Notes: a model not told the origin generated them from the sequence alone. DNA of 11,529 nucleotides from an uncultured Lachnospiraceae bacterium (GCA_947003375.1 CAMQOJ010000081.1:1-11529); one strand, 5' to 3'; positions 1 to 8,133 are shown, counted from the first letter of the stretch. Program-made: numbers and translations.

Positions 1-887
1 GCCGGGAGGGATACATAGGACTTGTCCCAGGCCTCGCTCCACTCCCTGGCATGAGTCCTGTACAGCTCCTCCGCTCCGGCGTTTTCCGCCTCCTGAATCC
101 GCCCCAGCGCCTTCTCCTTTACGCTGTCGAGCCCCTGTCCCACCGCCACTGTGATGTAGCAGGTCAGGAACAGTTCTTCCCCTTCCTCAAGCGATATCTG
201 TGCCGCATGGAAACCGGCGGTGCGGATGTCCAAGGGCTTCGGGCTCACCGGCTTTACGGCAATGCAGAAATCCGTTCCATGAAGCCTCTGGAGGAGGCAG
301 AGGCACCCTTCCTCCGTCAGGGAGGATGTGCCGTCAAGTCCTATGTGCGTCCCGTCGTAGAATGAAGAATACCAATACATAAGCGCTCGGCTTCCCCATC
401 TGTTCAAATCCCCCCGAATCGACATAACTTCCTCAAACTCTCCCTCCACCTCCAGCACGGCCACCCTGGCGGAATGGGAGGCGAATGACCGAATCCTCAC
501 TTTGCCGAAGGGCGTGTCCGCCGCGATGGAAGCAGTGGCATTGGCCAGGGACAGCCTGGCCTCGAAGCTATCCTGGTAAATGGTCTCGAAAACAGGGCAG
601 CCGAAGTGAAGGTTCCACTGGGCTCCGTTGCGGCAGTAGGTCATGGTCTCGTCCGGGGCGGAGCAATAGTCCGTATCACCCCGAATATCGTCGATCAACG
701 CCGTGTCGTTAATCTGTACGTGGAGCGTGTCCTCACTCAGCCAGAGCAGGCAGCCCGTATCTCCGTCTCCGATGGGAATCCCATAGGTGGAATCGCAGAC
801 CGGTGCCCGGAATACCACATCATGGTGGGAAACCAGTTCCTCCGTGGTAAAGCTCGGAGCCACGCTTTGGTCCAATTTCATTTTCAT
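1..887 (-). CDS. GH95/DUF5703-like glycoside hydrolase, N-terminal part (3' end outside window)
   Basis: The gene reads from an ATG at 887 through the left edge without a stop, giving 295 residues of a longer protein. Residues 23-67 contain the pattern DVVFRAP...GIPIGDGDTGCLLW..., which resembles the N-terminal beta-sandwich of GH95/GH65-type (clan GH-L) enzymes and DUF5703 proteins, where a 'P.GNGD.G' motif is typical. The visible end, with a HAREWSEAWDKSYVSLP-like segment, resembles the linker just before the alpha/alpha barrel in those families. The catalytic barrel is therefore outside the window and the substrate cannot be judged; such enzymes act on fucosides, galactosides or related glycans. 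No signal peptide is seen, so it is probably cytoplasmic and acts on imported oligosaccharides. GGAGG at 898-902 lies 10 bases before the chosen ATG. An ATG at 895 meets a stop after three codons, and the ATG at 881 is further from the RBS. It follows the 662-residue gene by 82 bp. Family assignment is by pattern recall, not alignment. Confidence 0.72.
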   Translation of the reverse strand, partial: MKMKLDQSVAPSFTTEELVSHHDVVFRAPVCDSTYGIPIGDGDTGCLLWLSEDTLHVQINDTALIDDIRGDTDYCSAPDETMTYCRNGAQWNLHFGCPVFETIYQDSFEARLSLANATASIAADTPFGKVRIRSFASHSARVAVLEVEGEFEEVMSIRGDLNRWGSRALMYWYSSFYDGTHIGLDGTSSLTEEGCLCLLQRLHGTDFCIAVKPVSPKPLDIRTAGFHAAQISLEEGEELFLTCYITVAVGQGLDSVKEKALGRIQEAENAGAEELYRTHAREWSEAWDKSYVSLP

Positions 888-897
888 ACTGTCATTG

Positions 898-902
898 CCT
901 CC
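898..902 (-). promoter_or_regulatory. Ribosome binding site of the GH95-like gene
   Basis: On the minus strand AAGGAGGC ends ten bases before the ATG at 887. A nearer ATG at 895 is one base from the GGAGG and its frame stops at once, so it is not a useful start unless it makes a three-codon decoy. Confidence 0.6.
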
Positions 903-969
903 TTAATTATAGTTCCGCATCTGCCCCGCCCAGCACTTTAGTATGGGCAGACACTGTTTTGGTTCTGTA

Positions 970-2958
970 TCATGCCTCCAGCAATACGATTTCATATGGT
1001 GGTATGCAGTCTATGGTGAAGAAGCGGTACCCACACTCTTTCCGGTCTTCCTTTTGCGCCTCAATCGCCAGCGGAACGTCCTGCCGTGTATAAAGCGACG
1101 CCTTGCCGTATGCAGTCCTGACGGCCACCCTGACGGCGTAAAGCGTCTCATTGGTGGGATTGCACAGCGCTACGACCGTCTTTCCACCCTCTACAAAGGT
1201 GTGGTTCCGGATTCGGCAATAGCTGTCCACATAAGATGGCAGCTCTCCCTTTGACAGTTCCACGAAGATGCGTTTCAGCTGTATGGTCTTATAGGAATCC
1301 GACACCCAGGAGAAGGGATAATAGCCAGCAGCACAGATGCGGCCGCCCAGCTCGTTCTCGAACATTCCCAGGCAGCAGGGCGCCATTTCCCTGTCGTGAT
1401 AATCCACCAGCTTCGCCAGCATGGATGCCCCCTCTGATACAGGGATGATTCCAAAGGCATCTCCTGGATTGAAGGCCTGCCTGCAGTTGCGGATTCCTCC
1501 TTCAAAGGATTGGTTGACCAGCGCAGTCAAATAGCATTCCCTGGCGTCTACGGGATATTCCTCCCCCACGGCAAATCCGGTGTACGTCTCAAACCCTCTG
1601 TCATTCAGGCACTGCAGCGCGCCCGCGTCCAGATATACGCCGCCTGACAGGAGCTCCCGGATTTCCTCGTCGGTCCATGTCGCCGTGCTCCGGCCTGTAA
1701 TCAGCCTGACCACCGCCTTTTCCGGATTATAGCACTGGGGAAGCCCGAAATCGAACATTTCCCTGGCGAACCTGGCATACATTCTTCCGGAACTGCGGCT
1801 CCACCTTCCTGCCGGCGTAGCTGCCTGGCTGTCAATCCGCCAGCCGGTACAGATACCGACAGGTTGCTTTCCGCCTGTCTTTTCGGCCAGAATCCTGTAC
1901 AGCGGCATCCATCCGTCAATTTTTTTAAACCATGGCTCCACTGTGGAAAGAGGCTCTCCGGTTTCGGAGGGCAGGATGTTGAAAGCCGTTCCCGTGCATC
2001 CGCTTGTCATGGAAAGCGCCGCTTCCAGCGCGGTGGAGGTGGGGGTCTTCTTCACCAGCTGGTAGGGGAAGTTCTCGATTTCGGACAGGCTTATGGTAAC
2101 ATAGGGCGGCAGGAACGCGTTCTGTCTGCCAATCTCTTCCCCCTTTTCCACGATATCGTCAAAGCAGTAATCCGTATACGCCCCGCCGCCAGGCCTCCAC
2201 ATGATTTCATGCTTTCCCTCATCCGATAAAGCAGCCGCAAATTTCGCGAAGTCATATCCCTCAAAATACCTTTCCCCGGTCATCCAGCCTAAACGGATAT
2301 CCGGATCCACCCCTCGGACGATACTGCCGATGACGCGGAACAGATGGCAGATGGCAGCGATATTGTGGTCCAGCCAGGCGCGGCGCAGCCGCAGATCTCC
2401 TGCATCCAGCGCTTCCCGCAGGGTATCGCGGGTATATGCGGCATTGTTCGTCCGATTGAACATCCCGATGCAGCCGTCACAAAAGCACCCCATCCCGATG
2501 GGCAGATGCCCATAGCGGACATCATCGTCAATCCAGATATGGTCCGGATGTACATCCGCCAGGATACGATATACAGGCTTCACATATTCCTCTATGTAAC
2601 GCTCGTCATTCATGCAGAAGCTTCCCCGGCAGATTTCTCCCATGTCATTGGTCATACGGTAATAGTCGCCGCCGAAACAATTGTCCAGATCCTCCTCGTG
2701 ATGACCGATAGTGGACAGGATATTGATTCCGCCGGATAATCCCGCTTCACGGACATCGCGCAGTCTCTCCCGCATGATACGGGCCCTCTCCCTCATCCTG
2801 GGCAGGGGCACCGGAGGATGGGTGGAGGATGTGAACAGGGAAATCTGTGCGATACCGCAGGGATAGCTATTCAATAGCGCAAGTAATTTCCCGAACCGGT
2901 TCCGATCCATCCAGATAGCATCGCTCACTCTCAAGGAATGCATTTTGTTCTTGTCCAT
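970..2958 (-). CDS. Uncharacterised putative glycoside hydrolase, TIM-barrel with GATase-like and beta-sandwich domains
   Basis: A 662-residue protein with no signal peptide, probably cytoplasmic. I do not recognise a named family. Residues 1 to about 345 look like a (beta/alpha)8 barrel, with HPDHIWIDDDVRYGH around 138-151 followed by a cysteine cluster (C158, C160, C163, within GCFCDGCIGMF). Similar 'W.DDD...CFC..C...F' segments occur in uncharacterised glycosidase-like proteins. SEIEN at 292-296 is a candidate position for a second acidic catalytic residue. Residues about 365-530 include LLSGGVYLDAGALQCLNDRG (437-454), which resembles the GATase-like trimerisation domain of GH42-type enzymes. 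The C-terminus (about 590-662, ALCNPTNET...IPPYEIVLLEA) resembles the small beta-sandwich that closes such proteins. It starts 13 bp after the regulator gene, with GGGAG seven bases before the ATG, so it is very likely co-transcribed and perhaps translationally coupled. Glycan hydrolysis is inferred from domain pattern and operon context; the catalytic residues are guesses. Confidence 0.7.
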   Translation of the reverse strand: MDKNKMHSLRVSDAIWMDRNRFGKLLALLNSYPCGIAQISLFTSSTHPPVPLPRMRERARIMRERLRDVREAGLSGGINILSTIGHHEEDLDNCFGGDYYRMTNDMGEICRGSFCMNDERYIEEYVKPVYRILADVHPDHIWIDDDVRYGHLPIGMGCFCDGCIGMFNRTNNAAYTRDTLREALDAGDLRLRRAWLDHNIAAICHLFRVIGSIVRGVDPDIRLGWMTGERYFEGYDFAKFAAALSDEGKHEIMWRPGGGAYTDYCFDDIVEKGEEIGRQNAFLPPYVTISLSEIENFPYQLVKKTPTSTALEAALSMTSGCTGTAFNILPSETGEPLSTVEPWFKKIDGWMPLYRILAEKTGGKQPVGICTGWRIDSQAATPAGRWSRSSGRMYARFAREMFDFGLPQCYNPEKAVVRLITGRSTATWTDEEIRELLSGGVYLDAGALQCLNDRGFETYTGFAVGEEYPVDARECYLTALVNQSFEGGIRNCRQAFNPGDAFGIIPVSEGASMLAKLVDYHDREMAPCCLGMFENELGGRICAAGYYPFSWVSDSYKTIQLKRIFVELSKGELPSYVDSYCRIRNHTFVEGGKTVVALCNPTNETLYAVRVAVRTAYGKASLYTRQDVPLAIEAQKEDRKECGYRFFTIDCIPPYEIVLLEA

Positions 2959-2971
2959 TTCGTTTCTCCCT

Positions 2972-5140
2972 TCATACTTCGCCTTCCGCGGAAGGCTCTT
3001 CTTTCATGGAAGGTTCCTCTTCCATATTTTCCGTTACGCCTTTCCTGTACTTGGCGGGCGTCATTCCGGTCATCTCCTTGAACAGCTTAAAGAAATGGGC
3101 CAGATTTCCGTATCCCACCCGCTGGCAGATTTCGGCCACGGTCAAGTCTCCTTTCAGCAGCAGTCTCTTGGCATACTCTATCCGAAGGAATATAATGTGA
3201 TCTTTGTACTTCTTTCCCGTATGCTCCAGGACAGCCTTTCGCACCACGGGCACAGAGGTGCCCAAATCCGATGCCACCTTTTCGATGGACAGGTCATACT
3301 CCGCAAAGTGCTCGCTGACATATTCATATATCCTGCGAGACTCGCTGTTCTCAATCCGGCTCCTCAACTCCTGAATGCTCTCGCAGAATTCCTGAATCAG
3401 CTTCCACGCGGCCTCCTGAAAGCTTTCCACACTCCTGGCGGACACAATCAGGCTGATGCTCTGGTTCGACAGCACCACCTGGCATTCCCTGGCCACCCTG
3501 GCTATCTCGCTGAGGAAATTCGAGAAGACGCATTGCTGCATCAATATGGACATCTGCCAGCTTTCCAGCTGAGCGATATATCTGTCCAACCCGGCCATAG
3601 CCTCCGCTTCGTCCCCCTTTGAGAGCGCCGAGGAGATTCTGTAGAGCTCGTCCGCATCATGGTAGAACGGCATTCCATAGAGGCATTCCTGCGCCTTTCC
3701 CCTCTCCTTGTGTCTGGCGATGTTTTTATGGATATTGTCGATGCTCTCCAGCCAGGAGCCCGACAGGCTCGTAAGGCTCGTGTACAGATTGCCTATCCCA
3801 AATACCGGCACGTAGGCATAGCTTTCCGCCATCTCGCATATCAGCTCTATCATCTCATCCTTCTGGCCCTCTTCCCCCACGCAGCAGATGGCGCTGATCC
3901 GCATCTTTTCGTAGTCGCAGACCGTGTACAGGGACTCCGTCTCCTCGTCGAAGGAGATTTCCTCCAGCTCCCTCTGCAGCTCTCCCAGGAATCCTTTCGG
4001 CACTCCTTCATCGCTGTCAAAAAAAATGCTGACCACAAAGAAATAGCGGCCGGGAAACCGAATCTGCAGCCTGTCCAGATGGGTTTCGATATCATGGGAA
4101 TAATTGCCCTCCAGCAGCATCCGCAGAACCTGCCTCCTCAAAAGCTCCTGCTTCTTGTTGATCTGCTCATTGGCCAGTGCGTTGGTCTCCAGCAGCCTGT
4201 CCATCATATAGTTGATTTCTTCCAGAGCATTGTCATAAGGCGCTTTTTCCGGCATGGTGACCTTTCCCCGGTAGGTCTTCGTGATATCCAGAATCGTCCC
4301 ATAGGATTTCCTGGCCAGGATGCTGGCCGTCAGCAGCAGCAAAAGGGCTGTCACCAGCACGAACAGTATCTGCTGTATCAATAGTCCCGTCCACATGAAG
4401 CCCTCCCGCTTTGGCAGATAGCAGATTTTGTACGCCCCTTTGGAAAGGCTGACTGTCAGCACATCTTTCTGGCCCTCCGCGCAGGGTTCCTCCTGGTTAC
4501 AATATAGCAGTCCTCCATCTCCGTAGAGCGCGATGTTCCCCTCCATGCCGCCGCTGATCATCCGGAAACGCTCCCGCAGCTTTTCGTCCGGAATCACGAA
4601 GCACAGGACAGCGCTGGCCTTCTTGGATTTCTCATAGACCCGCAGCGGAATCATCATGTAGAGGTTTCGATTGGAAGACAGCACCTCCGGTCTCCTGTCT
4701 TCCAAAAGGGCCTCCAGAACCTGCTTTTGGGAATCCTCGGGAAGCTTCTCCAGATAAATGTCCAAGTCGGTGGTATTGCCTGAGGAAAGGTATATCTTCT
4801 TATTTCCGTAAAACAGGAAATACTGATCCGTGAGAGCGGAATAATGGCTGTATTGCTCGAAATCCTCCAGCATCACCATTTCGTTGTATACATTGTCCTG
4901 AATATAGTAGGGCTGATACTTGCTGTCGATGCTGATCTGCAGCGCGATTTCATCAAAGGCCCGCAGCTGCGCTTCAAGGTCTCCCGCGATCAATTCCGCT
5001 TTCTTCTGATAGTATTGTCTCTGCGTCTGCGCGATACTGGTATGGTTGATAAAGGGAAATAAGATAAGCAGGCTAAAGCAGCATACAATCGCCAGGCACA
5101 TATAAGATGTCAGATAGGGATTCTTCAGTTTCATCCGCAT
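2972..5140 (-). CDS. Membrane-anchored AraC-family transcriptional regulator with extracellular sensor
   Basis: A 722-residue one-protein sensor and regulator. Residues about 10-30 form a first membrane helix (LTSYMCLAIVCCFSLLILFP), then about 220 residues outside the cell, then a second helix near 250-275 (LLIQQILFVLVTALLLLLTA). A cytoplasmic helical region follows, then a C-terminal AraC double helix-turn-helix at about 602-701. Its second HTH has the usual pattern LTVAEICQRVGYGNLAHFFKLFKEMTGMTPAKYRK. This layout is common for regulators encoded beside CUT1 sugar transporters in Bacillota and suggests direct sensing of an external sugar or of the loaded binding protein. The frame is open from 5230, but that ATG has no RBS and lies at a hairpin; AAAGGA at 5150-5155 is nine bases before the ATG at 5140. 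The last residues carry an acidic tandem repeat, M(E/K)EEPS twice. It lies between the binding-protein gene and the 662-residue gene, and probably activates this operon. Confidence 0.92.
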   Translation of the reverse strand: MRMKLKNPYLTSYMCLAIVCCFSLLILFPFINHTSIAQTQRQYYQKKAELIAGDLEAQLRAFDEIALQISIDSKYQPYYIQDNVYNEMVMLEDFEQYSHYSALTDQYFLFYGNKKIYLSSGNTTDLDIYLEKLPEDSQKQVLEALLEDRRPEVLSSNRNLYMMIPLRVYEKSKKASAVLCFVIPDEKLRERFRMISGGMEGNIALYGDGGLLYCNQEEPCAEGQKDVLTVSLSKGAYKICYLPKREGFMWTGLLIQQILFVLVTALLLLLTASILARKSYGTILDITKTYRGKVTMPEKAPYDNALEEINYMMDRLLETNALANEQINKKQELLRRQVLRMLLEGNYSHDIETHLDRLQIRFPGRYFFVVSIFFDSDEGVPKGFLGELQRELEEISFDEETESLYTVCDYEKMRISAICCVGEEGQKDEMIELICEMAESYAYVPVFGIGNLYTSLTSLSGSWLESIDNIHKNIARHKERGKAQECLYGMPFYHDADELYRISSALSKGDEAEAMAGLDRYIAQLESWQMSILMQQCVFSNFLSEIARVARECQVVLSNQSISLIVSARSVESFQEAAWKLIQEFCESIQELRSRIENSESRRIYEYVSEHFAEYDLSIEKVASDLGTSVPVVRKAVLEHTGKKYKDHIIFLRIEYAKRLLLKGDLTVAEICQRVGYGNLAHFFKLFKEMTGMTPAKYRKGVTENMEEEPSMKEEPSAEGEV
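2981..3025 (-). repeat. Palindrome and 18-bp tandem repeat at the 3' end of the AraC-regulator gene
   Basis: GCCTTCCGCGGAAGGC (2981-2996) is a perfect 16-bp palindrome, able to form a six-bp RNA stem with a CGCG loop just before the stop codon. Overlapping it, 2990-3007 and 3008-3025 are 18-bp tandem copies (15 of 18 identical) that encode the repeated MKEEPS/MEEEPS tail. The stem lies some 10-20 bases ahead of the RBS of the next gene, so it may affect coupling. Confidence 0.55.
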
Positions 5141-5149
5141 GTTGCACAA

Positions 5150-5155
5150 TCCTTT
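5150..5155 (-). promoter_or_regulatory. Ribosome binding site deciding the AraC-regulator start
   Basis: AAAGGA on the minus strand lies nine bases upstream of the ATG at 5140. The longer reading from 5230 would add 30 residues without hydrophobic or family character and has no purine-rich site ahead of it. Confidence 0.6.
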
Positions 5156-5192
5156 CTTCGGCATCTCCAGCGCTCGCCTCGGCACTGTTGCA

Positions 5193-5228
5193 GAAAAGAG
5201 GGAATTGCCGACCGCATTCCCTCTTTTC
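5193..5228 (-). terminator. Long perfect hairpin between binding-protein and regulator genes
   Basis: GAAAAGAGGGAAT (minus strand) pairs perfectly over 13 bp with ATTCCCTCTTTTC, with a 10-base loop. The 3' arm contains CTCTTTTC, so the lower stem itself provides a U-rich tract. It lies about 40 bp after the stop of the solute-binding protein gene and about 50 bp before the regulator start. It may act as a partial terminator or as a 3' stabiliser that keeps binding-protein mRNA abundant while lowering expression of the downstream genes. Which of the two it does cannot be told from sequence. Confidence 0.65.
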
Positions 5229-5270
5229 ATTCAATTCAACAGAAAGCCCCGCCGGACTCGATATATCTCT

Positions 5271-7112
5271 TTACTGCTGTGCCTGCAGGCCCTCATAGTA
5301 CTCTCTGTAAATCTGGATATAGTCTTGAGCCCCCAAAGCATCCAGCTCGTCGAAATAGGCGTCCAGCTCATCCAGGGAACGGGCTCCCGTGACGAATTTG
5401 GCCGTTTCCTTCGCCGCGTATTCCTGAATCATGACCAGGAGGTTCCCTGCCTCTACCGCGGTATCCGCATCCAGGTATACCTGCCCGGGATACATGTCTT
5501 CAGATGTGGTAAGCGGCAGCTGCGTATAGGCTATGGCATCCATATAATGATAGTCAATCGTCTGGCATACATCCTTGTCGAACCGAAGGTCGGACAGATA
5601 GGGAGCCGTATACTTCGACAGATCCACAGGCCCTTCATCCTGATAAAATCCGCATACGCTGCCGCTTCCATCCGGTATCCTGGTGCCGATGACCCTCACC
5701 CACAGCTGAACCTTATCCTCAAAGTACTCGCCATTGCTGGCATAAGGACAGTCTTCCTTCTCCATGTCCAGGTATCTCACGGTAACGGAATTCCCGGGCT
5801 CGTCCACCACATACCCGCTGACGTCATACAGATAGTCCCCCTCTTCCGCCACGCTGGGCCCTATTACCGTAAGCCATGAGTTGTGGAAGGTATACCAGAA
5901 ATCCAGGAACGTAGCCGCAAGCTCCGGCTCCTCGCAATCCGAGCTGACCACTGCTCCGCCGCAGGACAGCTGTGTCATCTTGGCCGGCCATCTGGCCTCG
6001 TCATTCCACTGGCTGGTCAGCGGAATCGCCCCCCAGTACTGGCGGAAGGACTCGTCCTCAATCAGATAGTCGCTCTGGTTGAAGCCTACCAGTCCCTGCT
6101 TCACCAAAGCACCCGCCGCATCCCTGTCCATCGTGAAAAAGTCAGGGTGAATCAGCTTCTCATCGTACAGCTGCTTCATGAACTTCAGAACCTCGCCGTA
6201 CACCTCTCTGTCGGCTACGGGCAATACCACTTCCCCGTCCCGCAGCACGATTTCCGTGCCCTTTGCATTATTGGTCATGTAACCGAAAGCGTTCAGGATA
6301 TACTGCATGGGGCTGTAGTATTCATAGCTGCCGCCCACAGGCCAGCATTTCTCGTCCATGGCCTTGAATGCTTGCAGCACGTCCACGAATTCATCCAGCG
6401 TGGTGGGCACTTCCTTCCCGCATTTCTCCAGCCAGTCGTAATTCAGGAACATCCTGCTGATGCCGCCCAGATATGCCACGTCCACAATCTGTCCAGTAGA
6501 CCACATACGTCCCTGGGCATCCATGACCGCGGACTTATAGTCAGGATATTTCTCATAGATGGATGTCAGGTTCGGCATATATTTCAGGTAAGGGGCCAAA
6601 TCCATAATCTGCTCCTCCACCTCGCCGTACTTTACCAGCGTGGCCGCATCGAACTCGCCGCCGATGATGATATCGGGAAGCTCGCCGCTGGAGAACGCCA
6701 TGGACAGGAATTCGTCCCTGTTGGAAGCCGTGAATTTGGTGACTTCCAGGTTGATGTTCATGGCCCCCTCGATGAACTTGTACATCCAGACTTCCTCGGG
6801 ATCCGGGCCGTTCTCATTGCCGTAGATGTATAAAGACAATGTCTTCTCGGTGCCCTCGGCCACGATGGGAAGCTCCTGGGAGGAATTGAGCCAGCTCAGC
6901 TCTCCCGATGCGCCATCGTCCGCTTCCTCTTCCTGCGATGCGCTCTCCTCCTCGGATGCAGCGCTCTCTTCCACAGAGCTTGCGTCACCCTCTGTGCTCT
7001 TATCCTCTGAAGCGGATTCTCCTCCGCCCTCACTGCCGCATGCGCACATGGACAGAATCATGGTGCCAGCCAGAGCAATTGCCATCACTCTCTTGAACAG
7101 CTTTTGTTTCAT
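5271..7112 (-). CDS. Extracellular solute-binding lipoprotein of a CUT1 sugar ABC transporter (LplA-like)
   Basis: A 613-residue binding protein anchored to the outer face of the membrane. Residues 1-24 are a lipoprotein signal peptide (MKQKLFKRVMAIALAG...) ending in SMCACG; the lipidated cysteine is probably C25, with C23 as an alternative. Residues about 26-72 are a flexible linker made almost only of Ser, Glu, Ala, Gly and Asp. The mature domain begins near residue 80 and shows features of large LplA-like family 1 binding proteins, for example WMYKFIEGAMNINLEV and AFSSGELPDIIIGG. The size fits the larger class that binds oligosaccharides. GAGGAGG sits seven bases before the ATG. It follows the second permease gene by 92 bp and precedes the regulator gene by 130 bp. 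The ligand is unknown; the downstream hydrolases point to a glycan fragment. Confidence 0.93.
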   Translation of the reverse strand: MKQKLFKRVMAIALAGTMILSMCACGSEGGGESASEDKSTEGDASSVEESAASEEESASQEEEADDGASGELSWLNSSQELPIVAEGTEKTLSLYIYGNENGPDPEEVWMYKFIEGAMNINLEVTKFTASNRDEFLSMAFSSGELPDIIIGGEFDAATLVKYGEVEEQIMDLAPYLKYMPNLTSIYEKYPDYKSAVMDAQGRMWSTGQIVDVAYLGGISRMFLNYDWLEKCGKEVPTTLDEFVDVLQAFKAMDEKCWPVGGSYEYYSPMQYILNAFGYMTNNAKGTEIVLRDGEVVLPVADREVYGEVLKFMKQLYDEKLIHPDFFTMDRDAAGALVKQGLVGFNQSDYLIEDESFRQYWGAIPLTSQWNDEARWPAKMTQLSCGGAVVSSDCEEPELAATFLDFWYTFHNSWLTVIGPSVAEEGDYLYDVSGYVVDEPGNSVTVRYLDMEKEDCPYASNGEYFEDKVQLWVRVIGTRIPDGSGSVCGFYQDEGPVDLSKYTAPYLSDLRFDKDVCQTIDYHYMDAIAYTQLPLTTSEDMYPGQVYLDADTAVEAGNLLVMIQEYAAKETAKFVTGARSLDELDAYFDELDALGAQDYIQIYREYYEGLQAQQ

Positions 7113-7130
7113 TCATGCTCCTCCTCTTTT

Positions 7131-7143
7131 TGAAATCATTTCA
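7131..7143. repeat. Small palindrome ahead of the binding-protein RBS
   Basis: TGAAATCATTTCA is a perfect inverted repeat around one central base, directly upstream of the RBS of the solute-binding protein gene. It could be a protein site or chance; it is too short-looped to form an RNA hairpin. Confidence 0.35.
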
Positions 7144-7157
7144 TCTTGTGTCTTATC

Positions 7158-7178
7158 TTTAAAGCCAGAGGCTCTAAA
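7158..7178 (-). other. Intergenic hairpin between permease and binding-protein genes
   Basis: In the minus-strand RNA, UUUAGAGCC pairs with GGCUUUAAA (one G-U pair) around a three-base loop. No T-tract follows, so it is not an intrinsic terminator. Its place in the 92-bp gap before a gene normally needed at a high level suggests a processing or 5'-stability element. This is inference. Confidence 0.4.
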
Positions 7179-7204
7179 TTCTTAAACCCGTGTCTTCCTG
7201 TCGT

Positions 7205-8107
7205 CTAGCCCTTGACGGATCCTATCATGATGCCCTTTGCAAAGTATTTCTGGAGGAACGGATAGGCAATCAGCAGCGGCAGGCAGCCTATGAAAATGAT
7301 GGAATATTTCATTCCCTGGGCCGCGTGGTACTGCCGCAGCGCATAGGCGATCATATCCGAATCCATGCCATCGTCGATCTTCAGCTCCAGATTGGAATTC
7401 AATATCTTGTTCAGCACCTGCTGCAGGGAAAAGTATTTTGACTTATAAATGTACAGCAGTCCTGTATAATAGTCATTCCACCGCCCTACGCCGTAATACA
7501 GGGCCATCACCGCCACGATGGGTTTCGCCAGAGGCAGGGCGATTCTGACGAAGCAGCGCCCGTCGTCCGCGCCGTCTATATAGGCGGCCTCATAGAGATC
7601 CGAGGGAATGCTGGTGGAAAAATACTGCCTGGTCACAATCAGGTTATAGCAGGATACGCCGGCCCCCACGATCATGACGAGGGGATTGTTGATGAGCCCC
7701 AAGCTCTTCACCAGGAAATAGCCGGGAATCATCCCGCCGCTTACGTACATGGTGAGGAAGAAGAACCACGAGATGAATCCCCGGAAGGGAAGGTCTTTCT
7801 TCGTCATCACATACGCTGCCGGTATGGTCAGGAACAGATTATAGAGCGTTCCTGTCAGCGTGTAGAAAATCGTATTCCGGTATCCGACCCAAATCTCCTT
7901 TTCCTTCAGTATGTTCCGGTAAGCGTCTACCGTAAACCCCTTGATCCATACGAAGGTATTCCCTGCGTAGACCTCATTCGGATCCGAAAAAGAGGCGATT
8001 ACGGTGTAATAGAGGGGATATACCACCAATACGGTTATCATTACCACAATCAATGCAATCAACACATCATATAATGTAATCCTGTTCAGTTTCGAATGTC
8101 TTTTCAT
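7205..8107 (-). CDS. CUT1 sugar ABC transporter permease, LplC/YtcP type
   Basis: A 300-residue inner-membrane permease with six predicted membrane helices, the first at about residues 13-37 (ALIVVMITVLVVYPLYYTVI). The cytoplasmic EAA loop that docks the ATPase is clear: DLYEAAYIDGADDGRCFVRIALPLAKP. The C-terminus YFAKGIMIGSVKG is the usual ending of LplC-like permeases. Length is normal for the family. AAGGAG lies six bases before the ATG. It pairs with the permease encoded just upstream, with a 61-bp gap, to form the channel through which substrate released by the lipoprotein crosses the membrane. No ATP-binding subunit is present in the window; a shared MsmK-type ATPase elsewhere is likely. 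Confidence 0.95.
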   Translation of the reverse strand: MKRHSKLNRITLYDVLIALIVVMITVLVVYPLYYTVIASFSDPNEVYAGNTFVWIKGFTVDAYRNILKEKEIWVGYRNTIFYTLTGTLYNLFLTIPAAYVMTKKDLPFRGFISWFFFLTMYVSGGMIPGYFLVKSLGLINNPLVMIVGAGVSCYNLIVTRQYFSTSIPSDLYEAAYIDGADDGRCFVRIALPLAKPIVAVMALYYGVGRWNDYYTGLLYIYKSKYFSLQQVLNKILNSNLELKIDDGMDSDMIAYALRQYHAAQGMKYSIIFIGCLPLLIAYPFLQKYFAKGIMIGSVKG

Positions 8108-8133
8108 CCGCTTCTCCTTATTCCGTTTCCGGG

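Noticed and set aside
906..911. TATAAT on the minus strand ahead of the GH95-like gene
   Set aside because: It ends two bases before the AAGGAGG, so the transcript would start within or after the RBS, and no -35 is seen at the right distance.
5141..5230. Longer N-terminus for the AraC-family regulator (ATG at 5230)
   Set aside because: It has no RBS, lies at the end of the 13-bp hairpin, and the added residues are not typical of a signal or membrane anchor. The ATG at 5140 has an RBS.
5883..6833. Plus-strand open frame of 316 codons opposite the solute-binding protein gene
   Set aside because: No RBS, no recognisable domain, and entirely antisense to a well-supported lipoprotein gene.
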